NCBI GenBank assembly: GCA_900550865.1
Contig: URTM01000020.1
Coordinates: 1 to 46,044 of the forward strand
Length of the DNA: 46,044 nucleotides
Reading direction: 5' to 3'
Source: an uncultured Dorea sp.
GTDB lineage: Bacteria; Bacillota; Clostridia; Lachnospirales; Lachnospiraceae
Under the pieces are notes generated by a model, which was not told the DNA's origin, did no database searches, and was given only the letters and a program-made list of their open reading frames with translations. This document shows, one piece after another, positions 6,434 through 14,874 of this stretch; position 1 is the stretch's first letter; each line of letters starts with the position of its first letter. The translations under genes were made by a program, and so were the position numbers.

Positions 6434-9055
6434 ATGGCGACAAAGAAAAAAGAGAATGTAGTACCAGAGATTATTGACAATGTAGAAGCTCTCGAAGCTA
6501 AGATGAAAGCAATGAGAGAAGCTCAGAAAAAATTTGCTACCTATACACAGGAACAGGTAGACAAGATCTTTTTTGAAGCAGCGATGGCAGCAAATAAGAT
6601 GCGTATCCCACTCGCTAAGATGGCAGTAGAAGAGACAGGACGTGGTCTTGTAGAAGATAAGATCATCAAAAACCATTACGCAGCTGAGTATATTTATAAT
6701 AAGTATAAAAATGACAAGACATGCGGCGTGATTGAAGAAGACAAAGCGTACGGAATTAAAAAGATTGCAGAACCAGTTGGTCTGGTAGCAGCGGTTATCC
6801 CAACTACAAACCCGACATCAACAGCAATCTTCAAAACATTGATCTGTTTGAAAACAAGAAATGCAATCATCATCAGCCCACACCCGGCAGCAAAGGCATG
6901 TACAATTGCAGCAGCGAAAGTTGTTCTTGATGCAGCAGTAAAAGCCGGAGCACCGGAAGGAATCATCGGCTGGATCGATGTTCCGTCATTAGAGCTGACA
7001 ACAACAGTTATGAGAGATTCAGATGAGATCCTTGCAACAGGTGGTCCTGGAATGGTTAAATCTGCATACTCTTCAGGAAAACCGGCACTTGGTGTTGGAC
7101 CTGGTAACACACCTGTTATCATCGATGATTCAGCAGATATCAAGATGGCAGTTAACTCCATCATCCATTCTAAGACATTTGACAATGGTATGATCTGTGC
7201 TTCTGAACAGTCAGTAACTGTACTGGACAGCATCTATGATGAAGTTAAGAAAGAATTTGCATACCGTGGATGCTACTTCCTCAAGAAGGGAGAAGAACTT
7301 GATAAAGTTCGTAAGACAATCATCATCAACGGTGCATTAAATAATAAGATTCCTGGAAAATCAGCATATGAGATCGCTAAGTTAGCAGGTGTTGAAGTAC
7401 CAAAGGCTACAAAGATCCTGATCGGTGAAGTAGAATCTGTTGATATTTCAGAAGAATTCGCACATGAGAAATTATCTCCTGTACTTGCAATGTACAGAGC
7501 TAAGACATTTGATGAAGCTCTTGCAAAAGCTGAACAGCTTGTTGCAGATGGTGGATACGGACATACATCGTCACTTTACATCCACCCATCACAGACAGAA
7601 AAGATTGAGAAACATCAGCAGGCTATGAAGACTTGCCGTATCCTGATCAATACACCTTCATCACAGGGTGGTATCGGAGACCTTTACAACTTCGGACTTG
7701 CTCCATCTCTTACACTTGGATGTGGTTCTTGGGGAGGAAACTCTGTATCTGAGAACGTAGGTGTGAAACACCTGATCAATATCAAGACAGTTGCAGAGAG
7801 GAGAGAAAACATGCTGTGGTTTAGAACACCTGAGAAAGTATACTTTAAGAAAGGCTGCATGCCTGTAGCATTAGATGAACTCGGAACTGTAATGCATAAG
7901 AAGAAAGCGTTCATCGTAACAGACAGTTTCCTGTACAAGAATGGTTATGTAAAACCAATCGAAGATAAATTAGATCAGATGGGAATCCAGCATACATGCT
8001 TCTTTGAAGTAGCTCCAGACCCAACTCTGCAGTGTGCTAGAAGAGGTGTAGAACAGATCAGAGCATTCGAGCCTGACACAATCATCGCGCTTGGTGGTGG
8101 ATCTGCAATGGATGCCGGAAAGATCATGTGGTTAATGTATGAGCATCCGGAAGCAAAATTTGAAGATATGGCTATGGACTTCATGGATATCCGTAAGAGA
8201 GTATATACATTCCCTAAGATGGGAGAGAAAGCTTACTTCGTAGCAATTCCGACATCTTCAGGAACTGGTTCAGAAGTAACTCCATTTGCAATCATCACAG
8301 ATGCAGATACAGGAGTAAAATGGCCTATCACAGATTACGAATTAATGCCTAATATGGCTATCGTAGATGTAGACAATGCAATGACAGCACCTAAGGGACT
8401 GACAAGTGCATCTGGTATCGATGTTATGACACATGCAATCGAGGCTTATGTTTCTATCATGGCTACAGACTATACAGACGGTCTTGCTATGAAGGCAGTA
8501 AAAGCAGTATTTGATTACTTACCATCAGCATATGAGAATGGTGCTAACGATCCGATCGCAAGAGAGAAGATGGCAAATGCTTCCTGCATGGCTGGTATGG
8601 CATTCGCAAATGCATTCCTTGGACTGAACCACTCTATGGCTCACAAACTTGGAGCATTCCATCACCTGCCACATGGTATCGCAAATGCTGTAATCCTTAC
8701 AGATGTAATGCGCTACAATGCAGCAGAGGTACCTACAAGAATGGGAACATTCTCACAGTATCAGTATCCACATGCACTTGCTAGATATGCAGAATTAGGA
8801 CGTTTTGCAGGATGCAAGGGTAAGACAGATGAAGAAGTATTCGAGAACTTCATCGCTAAACTGGAAGAACTGAAAGAGAAGATCGGCATTAAGAAGACAA
8901 TCAAAGATTATGGTGTAGATGAGAAATACTTCCTTGATACATTGGATGACATGACAGAGCAGGCATTCAACGACCAGTGTACAGGAGCTAACCCAAGATA
9001 TCCTCTTATGAGTGAGATGAAAGAAATCTACCTGAAATGCTATTATGGAAAATAA
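6434..9055 (+). CDS. adhE: Bifunctional acetaldehyde-CoA/alcohol dehydrogenase
   Basis: AdhE reduces acetyl-CoA to acetaldehyde and then to ethanol, re-oxidising two NADH, and typically forms long helical filaments (spirosomes). The 873-residue length is standard. The N-terminal half is a CoA-acylating aldehyde dehydrogenase with catalytic Cys255 in NGMICASEQS. The C-terminal half is an iron-dependent alcohol dehydrogenase. Its predicted metal ligands are Asp663 and His667 (GIDVMTHAIEAY), His733 (LNHSMAHKLG) and His747 (HLPHG). The glycine motif GGGSAMDAGK binds NAD. The ATG follows AGGAGG at 6419-6424. It has its own promoter and terminator, so it is a single-gene unit. Ethanol formation together with the adjacent hydrogenase fits a mixed-acid/H2 fermenter. 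Confidence 0.98.
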   Translation: MATKKKENVVPEIIDNVEALEAKMKAMREAQKKFATYTQEQVDKIFFEAAMAANKMRIPLAKMAVEETGRGLVEDKIIKNHYAAEYIYNKYKNDKTCGVIEEDKAYGIKKIAEPVGLVAAVIPTTNPTSTAIFKTLICLKTRNAIIISPHPAAKACTIAAAKVVLDAAVKAGAPEGIIGWIDVPSLELTTTVMRDSDEILATGGPGMVKSAYSSGKPALGVGPGNTPVIIDDSADIKMAVNSIIHSKTFDNGMICASEQSVTVLDSIYDEVKKEFAYRGCYFLKKGEELDKVRKTIIINGALNNKIPGKSAYEIAKLAGVEVPKATKILIGEVESVDISEEFAHEKLSPVLAMYRAKTFDEALAKAEQLVADGGYGHTSSLYIHPSQTEKIEKHQQAMKTCRILINTPSSQGGIGDLYNFGLAPSLTLGCGSWGGNSVSENVGVKHLINIKTVAERRENMLWFRTPEKVYFKKGCMPVALDELGTVMHKKKAFIVTDSFLYKNGYVKPIEDKLDQMGIQHTCFFEVAPDPTLQCARRGVEQIRAFEPDTIIALGGGSAMDAGKIMWLMYEHPEAKFEDMAMDFMDIRKRVYTFPKMGEKAYFVAIPTSSGTGSEVTPFAIITDADTGVKWPITDYELMPNMAIVDVDNAMTAPKGLTSASGIDVMTHAIEAYVSIMATDYTDGLAMKAVKAVFDYLPSAYENGANDPIAREKMANASCMAGMAFANAFLGLNHSMAHKLGAFHHLPHGIANAVILTDVMRYNAAEVPTRMGTFSQYQYPHALARYAELGRFAGCKGKTDEEVFENFIAKLEELKEKIGIKKTIKDYGVDEKYFLDTLDDMTEQAFNDQCTGANPRYPLMSEMKEIYLKCYYGK

Positions 9056-9118
9056 AAAAGGCGTAAATATAATATCCATGAGTTTTTGTTTGCAGGTTGG
9101 ATAATGTATTGAGCATAG

Positions 9119-9149
9119 GAAAAGTGCAGCGTTTATCGCTGCACTTTTT
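9119..9149 (+). terminator. Rho-independent terminator of adhE
   Basis: AAAGTGCAGCG (9121-9131) pairs perfectly with CGCTGCACTTT (9137-9147) around TTTAT, followed by further T residues. It lies 65 bases after the adhE stop. Confidence 0.93.
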
Positions 9150-9161
9150 CTGTATCGCCAT

Positions 9162-9240
9162 GCGTTCGGAAGAAGCTGCCGGTGGCAGGTTTTGTAGATC
9201 GGTATATGTTCGAAAGAAGCTTCTGGTTGTCAAAGCATCC
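9162..9240 (+). repeat. Dispersed small-hairpin intergenic repeat, copy at the adhE terminator
   Basis: The core GCGTTCGGAAGAAGCTGCC (9162-9180) is followed by GGTGGCAGGTTTTGTAGAT, forming the small hairpin CTGCC/GGCAG. A degenerate second copy follows at about 9207-9240 (GTTCGAAAGAAGCTTCTGG). The same core recurs at 38182-38220 with only a few changes, and more weakly in other spacers of this window. No open reading frame or known RNA family was recognised. Confidence 0.6.
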
Positions 9241-9264
9241 GTAATGAGCTGCCAGCAACCGATA

Positions 9265-9356
9265 TTGTTAATAATCTAACAAATTAAAAGATATAATAAA
9301 AATAGTGAAAAAAATATCAAATAACACTTTAAAAATCTGACAATAAGGTGTATAAT
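9265..9356 (+). promoter_or_regulatory. Rex-like operators and promoter upstream of the APH-type kinase
   Basis: The 18-mer TTGTTAATAATCTAACAA (9265-9282) matches the clostridial Rex pattern at 13 of 14 defined positions. A second weaker box at 9303-9320 (TAGTGAAAAAAATATCAA) shares the run GTGAAAAAAATATCAAA with the adhE promoter. A TATAAT at 9351-9356 is the likely -10 for the next gene, with no good -35 at the right distance. A second TATAAT is at 9292-9297. Together with the terminator and repeat before it, this accounts for most of the 354-base gap. Confidence 0.6.
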
Positions 9357-9409
9357 ACAAATAACAAAAAGGAAATGGGCCAAAGATTCAATAAAAAGGA
9401 GGAATCTGT

Positions 9410-10165
9410 ATGAAGCTCGAGAAGAAAAATTTAATCGTAGAGAGACCTTATAAATCCGTCTATAAGACTGAGGAAGGAATTGTAAAAATATTCGTAACGG
9501 AGCATCCGAAGTCAGCAGTATTTAATGAAGCATTGAATACAGTGAAAGTCGAAGAAACAGGATTGGATATTCCGAAATTGAAAGAGGTAACTCAGATTAA
9601 TGGGGAATGGGCACTGATCATCGAGAACAGAGAAGGAAAAACGCTGGAAGAGATGATGAAAGTTGACCGCGCCAATCTTGAAAAATATATGTCTGATTTT
9701 GTAGACCTTCAGTTACAGGTACAGAGTAAGACCGCGGCAACATTACCAAAACTAAAAGATAAACTTGCCTCTGAGATCAAGAGTCTGAAAGCACTGGATG
9801 CGACAGAACGCTATGAACTTCTGACCAGATTGGAGAGCATGCCGAAGCATACAAAATTATGTCATGGAGATTTTAATCCGAGCAATGTAATTGTTGAGAA
9901 GAACGGAAAGATGACAGTAATTGACTGGTCACATGCATCACAGGGAAATGCAAGTGCTGATGCGGCAATGACATATCTGTTATTTGCTTTACATGATCAG
10001 GAGAAGGCAGATATTTATCTGAAGCTGTTCTGCAAGAAGAGTGATACAGCAAGACAATATGTAGAACAGTGGCTTCCGATCGTAGCGGCAGCAGAGCTTG
10101 AGAAAGATATCCGTCTGGAAAAAGACTTCCTTATGAAGTGGATAGATGTTATGGAGTATGAATAA
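9410..10165 (+). CDS. Aminoglycoside phosphotransferase (APH)-fold kinase, substrate unknown
   Basis: The 251-residue protein has the small-molecule kinase fold used by choline, fructosamine and aminoglycoside kinases. The catalytic loop is LCHGDFNPSNVIV, with Asp154 as predicted base and Asn159 binding metal. The metal-binding aspartate that replaces the DFG motif is Asp172 in VIDWSHA. An N-terminal lysine-bearing segment (IVKIFVTEH) likely holds ATP. It is monocistronic, with AGGAGG about 9 bases before the ATG and a bidirectional terminator after it. Nothing suggests a resistance gene: it has no mobile context and its base composition is like its neighbours. Rex-like sites upstream and its position beside adhE suggest redox-responsive expression, but the substrate cannot be deduced. 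Confidence 0.8.
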   Translation: MKLEKKNLIVERPYKSVYKTEEGIVKIFVTEHPKSAVFNEALNTVKVEETGLDIPKLKEVTQINGEWALIIENREGKTLEEMMKVDRANLEKYMSDFVDLQLQVQSKTAATLPKLKDKLASEIKSLKALDATERYELLTRLESMPKHTKLCHGDFNPSNVIVEKNGKMTVIDWSHASQGNASADAAMTYLLFALHDQEKADIYLKLFCKKSDTARQYVEQWLPIVAAAELEKDIRLEKDFLMKWIDVMEYE

Positions 10166-10180
10166 AAGTAAGTGAAAGGA

Positions 10181-10216
10181 CATAAAAATAAGCCTCATTT
10201 GAGGCTTATTTTTATG
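10181..10216. terminator. Bidirectional terminator between convergent genes
   Basis: A perfect 17-bp stem (10181-10197 with 10200-10216) contains AAGCCTCA/TGAGGCTT flanked by A and T runs. It therefore works in both directions, for the kinase on the plus strand and the wall hydrolase on the minus strand. Confidence 0.93.
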
Positions 10217-10272
10217 TCTTTTTATGCAGGAAACTCTGATGATAACAGAGTTCATACATTATAAAAGTAAAT

Positions 10273-11454
10273 TTAGAAAAATACATTTCCACCAACATTG
10301 ATACCAGATACACCGGTCGATGCCGATCTGAACTGCAGACAGTTGCTGACTGCGGCATATCTTGCACCTCCGAGTGCTGCCTGAGCAACAGAATAGGCAG
10401 TGGAAGAAGCACCTTTAGCCAGTACTTTGTTCAATGAACCATTCCAGGTAGGAGCAAATTGTCCGGACTGATAAATTACACCATGCAGGTTGTTTGGATA
10501 GGACGGACTTGCAACTCGGTTCATAATAACGGTCGCAACTGCAAGCATGCCATCATATCCGCCTGCTTCACACTGCAGGATAGCAGCTAACAGAGCAACA
10601 TCAGAAGTAGAGACCGTGCTGTTATTACTATTGTTGTTATTGTTACTGTTGTTATTATTATTATTATTAGTTGCGTTGTTAGTATTGTTATTGGTTGTAT
10701 TAGTCGATGAGTTTGCTGTCTGATTTGTGTTATTCGCGTTGTTTTGAGTGTTGCCAGTGTTACTTGTTTTAGTGTCTTCCGTTTTGAGGGAACCTGATAC
10801 TGCATCGTTTTGTGCAAGTTTTAACGCTTCCTCAGCAGCTTTGGCGCGATCTAATTGTGCCTGATAGTCTGCAAGTTCACCGGAAGTAGATGAAATTTTT
10901 GAATTTAATTCATCGCGTTTGCTGTTCAATGTTTCCTGAAGACCTGTAAGCTTGCTTTGCTGCTGCTCAAGTTCTTCCTGTTTCTTTTCTACATTATCAC
11001 GAACCTGTTGTAATTCTTCCAGCATAGAGCGGTCGTACTTACTGATAGACGCAACATATTCAGCCTTATTCAGAAAGTCTCCCATATTCTCAGATGTGAG
11101 CAAAATCTGAACCAATGAAGCACCGCCGCCTTCGTACATGAATTTGATACGGTCTTTCATCGAATCATACTGTGCTTCCTCATCGAGTTGTGCAGAAGCA
11201 AGATCCAGTTTTGATTTTTCTACTTTTGCAGCCAGATCTTCAATCTGACCGGAAGTTGTATCTAGTTCTTTACTTAAAGAAGTCAGCTGGCTGTTCAGAT
11301 CATTTAATTCACCTTGTAAACCAGAGGTGGTACTTTCCAGTTCATCTGTGGAAGGTGCTGAATATACCGGAGTACTGACAGAAGCAATTGTTACGGTACA
11401 GATGGTAATTGCCAGAGCCGATCGTAATGCTCGTTTCTTTTTCATACTTATCAT
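10273..11454 (-). CDS. Secreted cell-wall hydrolase: coiled coil, Asn-rich linker, SleB-type domain
   Basis: This exported protein of about 393 residues probably acts on peptidoglycan. A signal peptide (basic MKKKRALRS, hydrophobic core, cleavage near VYSA) is followed by a long coiled coil (about 35-215) like that of PcsB/CwlO-type division hydrolases, including the segment MYEGGGASLVQILLTSENMGDFLNK. A low-complexity Asn/Thr/Ser linker (about 230-285) leads to a C-terminal SleB/CwlJ-like domain (Hydrolase_2 family). That domain shows LQCEAGGYDGMLAVATVIMNR with its glutamate, and GQFAPTWNG. The frame is open from an ATG at 11460, but GGGAAAGGA lies only about one base from it. The ATG at 11454 has good spacing, and MKKK at 11445 is also possible. 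Confidence 0.87.
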   Translation of the reverse strand: MISMKKKRALRSALAITICTVTIASVSTPVYSAPSTDELESTTSGLQGELNDLNSQLTSLSKELDTTSGQIEDLAAKVEKSKLDLASAQLDEEAQYDSMKDRIKFMYEGGGASLVQILLTSENMGDFLNKAEYVASISKYDRSMLEELQQVRDNVEKKQEELEQQQSKLTGLQETLNSKRDELNSKISSTSGELADYQAQLDRAKAAEEALKLAQNDAVSGSLKTEDTKTSNTGNTQNNANNTNQTANSSTNTTNNNTNNATNNNNNNNSNNNNNSNNSTVSTSDVALLAAILQCEAGGYDGMLAVATVIMNRVASPSYPNNLHGVIYQSGQFAPTWNGSLNKVLAKGASSTAYSVAQAALGGARYAAVSNCLQFRSASTGVSGINVGGNVFF

Positions 11455-11631
11455 AAACATATCCTTTCCCTTTTCGCGAATGCTTATCTATTATACTACA
11501 AAACAGAGGATAAAGCAAATTTTTGCCAGCTGAAGGGTACGGGCAGAAGTTTTTCCGTTTCTTTCGACAGATTAATGATATATTAAACTTTATGTAAACA
11601 AATCCGGAAAAGGTTTACACGGAGGAGATTT

Positions 11632-11661
11632 ATGTATAAAATAAGTAGGAAGAATGTCTGA
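11632..11661 (+). CDS. Possible 9-codon upstream ORF
   Basis: A GGAGGAG at 11621-11627 stands 4 bases before an ATG that opens a 9-codon frame (MYKISRKNV) ending in TGA, 22 bases before the start of the next gene. The ribosome binding site is stronger than that of the downstream gene. It could be a leader peptide or simply the remnant of a gene start. There is no further evidence. Confidence 0.25.
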   Translation: MYKISRKNV

Positions 11662-11683
11662 ATAAGAGAGGAATATATATATT

Positions 11684-12265
11684 ATGAAAAAATATGAAGA
11701 AGAAAATTATAAATATGAAAATATCTGTGATAAAATCTATCCGTGGGTAAAAACAGAACTTACGGATTCACATGCATTGAACGGAAAGCATTTTTCAGAA
11801 AAAGATGCGCCGGTAATAGAGTTTCTTGGGGATTTGAATGTTGTATTTGCAATCAAAAGAGGTGAAGATGCATATGAAATTTTAAAAGATAATATGCTTC
11901 CGCCGGAATGTGATATCATAGAATTATATCATAAGTCTTGTGAAAATCTGAACAGAGATGTAGAATTTGTAGTTGCCAATACCTGGTACGGAGGATTTGG
12001 AATTGTGGCAGACGGACATCATGAAGCAAGTTCCGTATGTTTCAAACACATCTGGCAGGTATGTGCAGACAAGTTAAAAGATGATCTGATCATCATGATC
12101 CCGAGAAAAGATGCGGTTCTTTTTGCACCGGCGGGTAATAAAGAGACAGTTCAGAAGATGATCGATCACGGAGAACAGGCTTATGAACAGGGAGAGAATA
12201 AGATCAGTAAGAATCTGTATCGTTTCTCAAGAGAAAGAAAGGAATTAGTTACATATGAAGATTAA
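11684..12265 (+). CDS. Conserved protein, DUF1444/YtpQ-like
   Basis: The 193-residue soluble acidic protein has no signal peptide and no catalytic motif that I recognise. Its pattern resembles the YtpQ/DUF1444 group of Firmicutes: FLGDLNVVFAIKRGEDAYEIL, then a helical stretch, a Trp-Tyr-Gly-Gly strand, and LIIMIPRKDAVLFAPAGNKE near the end. The match is from memory and is tentative. Function is unknown. The gene overlaps the following HAD phosphatase by 11 bases, so the two are translationally coupled. Its ribosome binding site (AGAGAGG at 11665-11671) is ordinary. Confidence 0.55.
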   Translation: MKKYEEENYKYENICDKIYPWVKTELTDSHALNGKHFSEKDAPVIEFLGDLNVVFAIKRGEDAYEILKDNMLPPECDIIELYHKSCENLNRDVEFVVANTWYGGFGIVADGHHEASSVCFKHIWQVCADKLKDDLIIMIPRKDAVLFAPAGNKETVQKMIDHGEQAYEQGENKISKNLYRFSRERKELVTYED

Positions 12266-13085
12266 GACCAGAATGATCGGCATGGATCTGGATGGGACTT
12301 TACTGAAAACGAATAAAGAACTGACCACATACACGAAGGATGTTCTGAAAAGGGCAGCAGATCAGGGAATTATCGTTATGCCGGCGACGGGAAGACCTGT
12401 CTCAGGCGTTCCAAAAGAACTGACAGAGCTGCCGGGAATTCGCTATGCCGTTACTGCAAATGGTGCAAGAGTCATAGATTTGGAGAAGAATGAAGCAATT
12501 GTGGAAGAACTTCTTGCACACGACATTGCAGAAGTGATGATGACTGCATTTGAACATTATGATACTTTCAGAGAGATTTACTATAATGGAATAGGATATG
12601 CTTCAAAAGATGCACTGGCCAGAATTGATAAGTATCTGAATGTATCGGCGATGGCAAATTATATTACATCCACACGTATAGCTGTAGATGATGTGAGAGC
12701 AAAGTTTGAAGAGATGAACAGGCCGGTAGATAAGATCCAGGCGCTGTTTACATCGGTAGAAGACCGCGATGCGGCAAGAAAAGAGATAGAAGGTGTTCCG
12801 GGAATCGAAATTACCGGTGCACTTCCGATGAATCTGGAGATTAATGCGGCCGGTGTTAATAAAGGAAAGGCAATGATCGAACTCGGAAAGGTTTTTGGTA
12901 TTCCAAGAGAAGAGATCATGGCGTTCGGAGATGGCAATAATGATCTGAAGATGCTGAAAGAAGTCGGAACAGGTGTGGCGATGGAGAATGCCATTCCGTC
13001 TGTGAAAGAAGCCGCAGATTACGTGACACTGTCCAATGATGAAGAAGGCGTTGCGAAATTTATAGAAAAATATGTGCTGGAGTAA
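12255..13085 (+). CDS. HAD-superfamily phosphatase, Cof type
   Basis: A 276-residue cytosolic phosphatase of the Cof/YidA group, whose members hydrolyse sugar phosphates, phosphorylated cofactors and similar small molecules. The nucleophile motif is GMDLDGTLLKTN near residue 9. The threonine motif is in MPATGRP, the lysine in NKGKAM, and the final acidic motif is FGDGNNDLKML. The alpha/beta cap lies between residues about 85 and 190, as in type IIB HADs. Substrate cannot be read from sequence. It overlaps the YtpQ-like gene upstream and is followed 15 bases later by uppP, so the three are probably one operon. Confidence 0.92.
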   Translation: MKIKTRMIGMDLDGTLLKTNKELTTYTKDVLKRAADQGIIVMPATGRPVSGVPKELTELPGIRYAVTANGARVIDLEKNEAIVEELLAHDIAEVMMTAFEHYDTFREIYYNGIGYASKDALARIDKYLNVSAMANYITSTRIAVDDVRAKFEEMNRPVDKIQALFTSVEDRDAARKEIEGVPGIEITGALPMNLEINAAGVNKGKAMIELGKVFGIPREEIMAFGDGNNDLKMLKEVGTGVAMENAIPSVKEAADYVTLSNDEEGVAKFIEKYVLE

Positions 13086-13100
13086 GGAAAGGAGTGCAAC

Positions 13101-13928
13101 ATGTTAGATATTATTAAAGTAATTATTTTAGGAATCGTGGAGGGAATCACAGAATGGCTTCCGGTCAGCAGTACGGGACATCTGATTCTGGTAGGAAATG
13201 TATTAAAGCCGAGTATGAGTGATGCATTTATGGAAATGTTTGATGTAGTGATCCAGCTGGGTGCGATCATGGCGGTTGTAGTATTGTACTTCCACAAATT
13301 GAATCCATTTTCACCGAGAAAAAGTCATAAGCAGAAGATGCTGACATGGCAGATGTGGATCAAAGTACTGATCGGCTCAGTACCTGCAGGAATAGTCGGA
13401 ATACTTTTTAACGATATTCTGGATGAGATCTTTTACAAACCATTACCGGTAGCGATCATGCTGATCGTTTATGGTGTGTTATTCATCGTCGTTGAGAAGC
13501 ATAATGCAGGGAAGAAACCTTCTGTTACAAAGATTTCACAGCTCAGTGTCCAGATGCTGCTGTGGATTGGATTCTTCCAGATGCTTGCACTGATCCCGGG
13601 AACATCCAGATCAGGAGCTACGATCGTCGGAGCACTGCTGATCGGTGTATCAAGGGAAGTGGCAGCAGAATTTACATTCTTCCTGGCGATTCCTGCAATG
13701 TTCGGTGCCAGTCTTCTGAAACTGATCAAGTTTGGTTTCCATTTTACCGGTGCGGAGTTCGGTCTTCTGATGCTGGGATGTATCGTATCGTTTGGGCTGT
13801 CGGTCATTGCGATCAAGTTCCTGATGGGGTATATCAAGCAGCATGATTTCAAAGTGTTCGGATATTACCGTATCGTATTGGGGGCGCTGATCATTCTCTG
13901 GACGATAGTTCAGACTGTAATTGCATAA
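13101..13928 (+). CDS. uppP: Undecaprenyl-diphosphatase (bacitracin-resistance family)
   Basis: UppP removes a phosphate from undecaprenyl pyrophosphate to recycle the lipid carrier used for peptidoglycan and other wall polymers. Overproduction of the family gives bacitracin tolerance. The 275-residue polytopic membrane protein carries both family motifs: EGITEWLPVSSTGHLIL (residues about 14-30), with the catalytic glutamate, and PGTSRSGATIVGALL (about 168-182). About eight hydrophobic helices are visible. AAAGGAG lies 6 bases before the ATG. It is followed by a strong terminator. Confidence 0.97.
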   Translation: MLDIIKVIILGIVEGITEWLPVSSTGHLILVGNVLKPSMSDAFMEMFDVVIQLGAIMAVVVLYFHKLNPFSPRKSHKQKMLTWQMWIKVLIGSVPAGIVGILFNDILDEIFYKPLPVAIMLIVYGVLFIVVEKHNAGKKPSVTKISQLSVQMLLWIGFFQMLALIPGTSRSGATIVGALLIGVSREVAAEFTFFLAIPAMFGASLLKLIKFGFHFTGAEFGLLMLGCIVSFGLSVIAIKFLMGYIKQHDFKVFGYYRIVLGALIILWTIVQTVIA

Positions 13929-13942
13929 AAATGTATAAGAAA

Positions 13943-13988
13943 ACGAGTGGATGTTTCACGATTATGTGGAATTATCCACTTGTTTTTT
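13943..13988 (+). terminator. Rho-independent terminator after uppP
   Basis: ACGAGTGGAT (13943-13952) pairs with ATCCACTTGT (13974-13983) with one G-T pair. An inner stem TTTCAC/GTGGAA extends it, and a run of T follows to 13988. Confidence 0.9.
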
Positions 13989-14062
13989 GATTAAAACATG
14001 ATAATATATTAAGTATATATGTATTTTTATACACATATTGAAAAGAATGGAGGAAAAAGATT

Positions 14063-14851
14063 ATGAAGTTAAAAAAAGTTATCAGTGTAATGCTAGTTGG
14101 TGCATGCGTATTCTCTATGGCAGCATGTGGTTCTAAAAAAGAAGAAGCAAAAAAAATCGAAAGCGCAGATGATCTGAAAGATGCAAAGATCGGTGTACAG
14201 ACAGGTACAACAGGTGATATCTACTGCTCTGATGATTTCGGTGATGATCATGTAGAACGTTTTAATAAAGGTGCAGATGCAGTTCAGGCACTTGTAAAAG
14301 GCAAGATTGACGCAGTTGTTATTGATAACGAGCCTGCAAAAGCATTTGTAGATGCAAATGACGGACTGAAGATCCTCGAGACACCTTATGTAGAAGAAGA
14401 TTATGCAATGTGCTTCAAAAAGGGCAACACAGAACTGGAAGACAAATTCAATGCAGCAATCAAAGAACTGAAAGAAGACGGAACATTTGACAAGATCATC
14501 GGATATTATATCGATGGAACAGAAGATAAAGGATATGAGTCTCCGGCAGATGCTGACCGTTCCAATGGTAAACTTGTAATGGCAACAAATGCTGCATTTG
14601 AGCCATATGAATATTATGAGAAGGACAAAATCGTTGGTGTTGATGCTGATTTTGCGCAGGCAATTGCTGACAAGCTTGGCATGGAACTGACAATCAATGA
14701 TATGGAATTTGATTCTATCATCGCAGCAGTAGACAGTGGAAAAGCTGATTTTGGTGCAGCAGGTATGACAGTTACAGATGAAAGAAAACAGCAGGTAGAT
14801 TTCTCAGATTCATATTACACAGGAAAACAGATGATTATTGTAAAAAAATAA
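14063..14851 (+). CDS. Amino-acid ABC transporter, substrate-binding lipoprotein
   Basis: A 262-residue extracellular solute-binding protein of the polar amino-acid family (SBP_bac_3). The signal sequence ends in the lipobox SMAAC with Cys22, so it is lipid-anchored. The mature part has the two-lobe fold, with LKDAKIGVQTGTTGDIYC early and VMATNAAFEPYEYYE opening a second segment near residue 172. The segment order is unusual. Motifs typical of the family's N-terminal strand (ATNAAFEPYEY) appear in the second half, which suggests a circularly permuted lobe order. Ligand cannot be assigned. It is the first gene of a three-gene transporter operon with permease and ATPase. Confidence 0.92.
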   Translation: MKLKKVISVMLVGACVFSMAACGSKKEEAKKIESADDLKDAKIGVQTGTTGDIYCSDDFGDDHVERFNKGADAVQALVKGKIDAVVIDNEPAKAFVDANDGLKILETPYVEEDYAMCFKKGNTELEDKFNAAIKELKEDGTFDKIIGYYIDGTEDKGYESPADADRSNGKLVMATNAAFEPYEYYEKDKIVGVDADFAQAIADKLGMELTINDMEFDSIIAAVDSGKADFGAAGMTVTDERKQQVDFSDSYYTGKQMIIVKK

Positions 14852-14874
14852 TCAGAAAAGAATAGGATGAGAAC

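Noticed and set aside
9410..10165. Antibiotic resistance phosphotransferase
   Set aside because: The fold is shared by many metabolic kinases. No mobile elements or odd composition surround it, and the similarity to resistance enzymes is only at the motif level.
10618..10790. Simple repeat region that could be read as a microsatellite or CRISPR-like array
   Set aside because: It is the Asn/Thr-codon linker in frame within the wall hydrolase; there are no fixed repeats with unique spacers.
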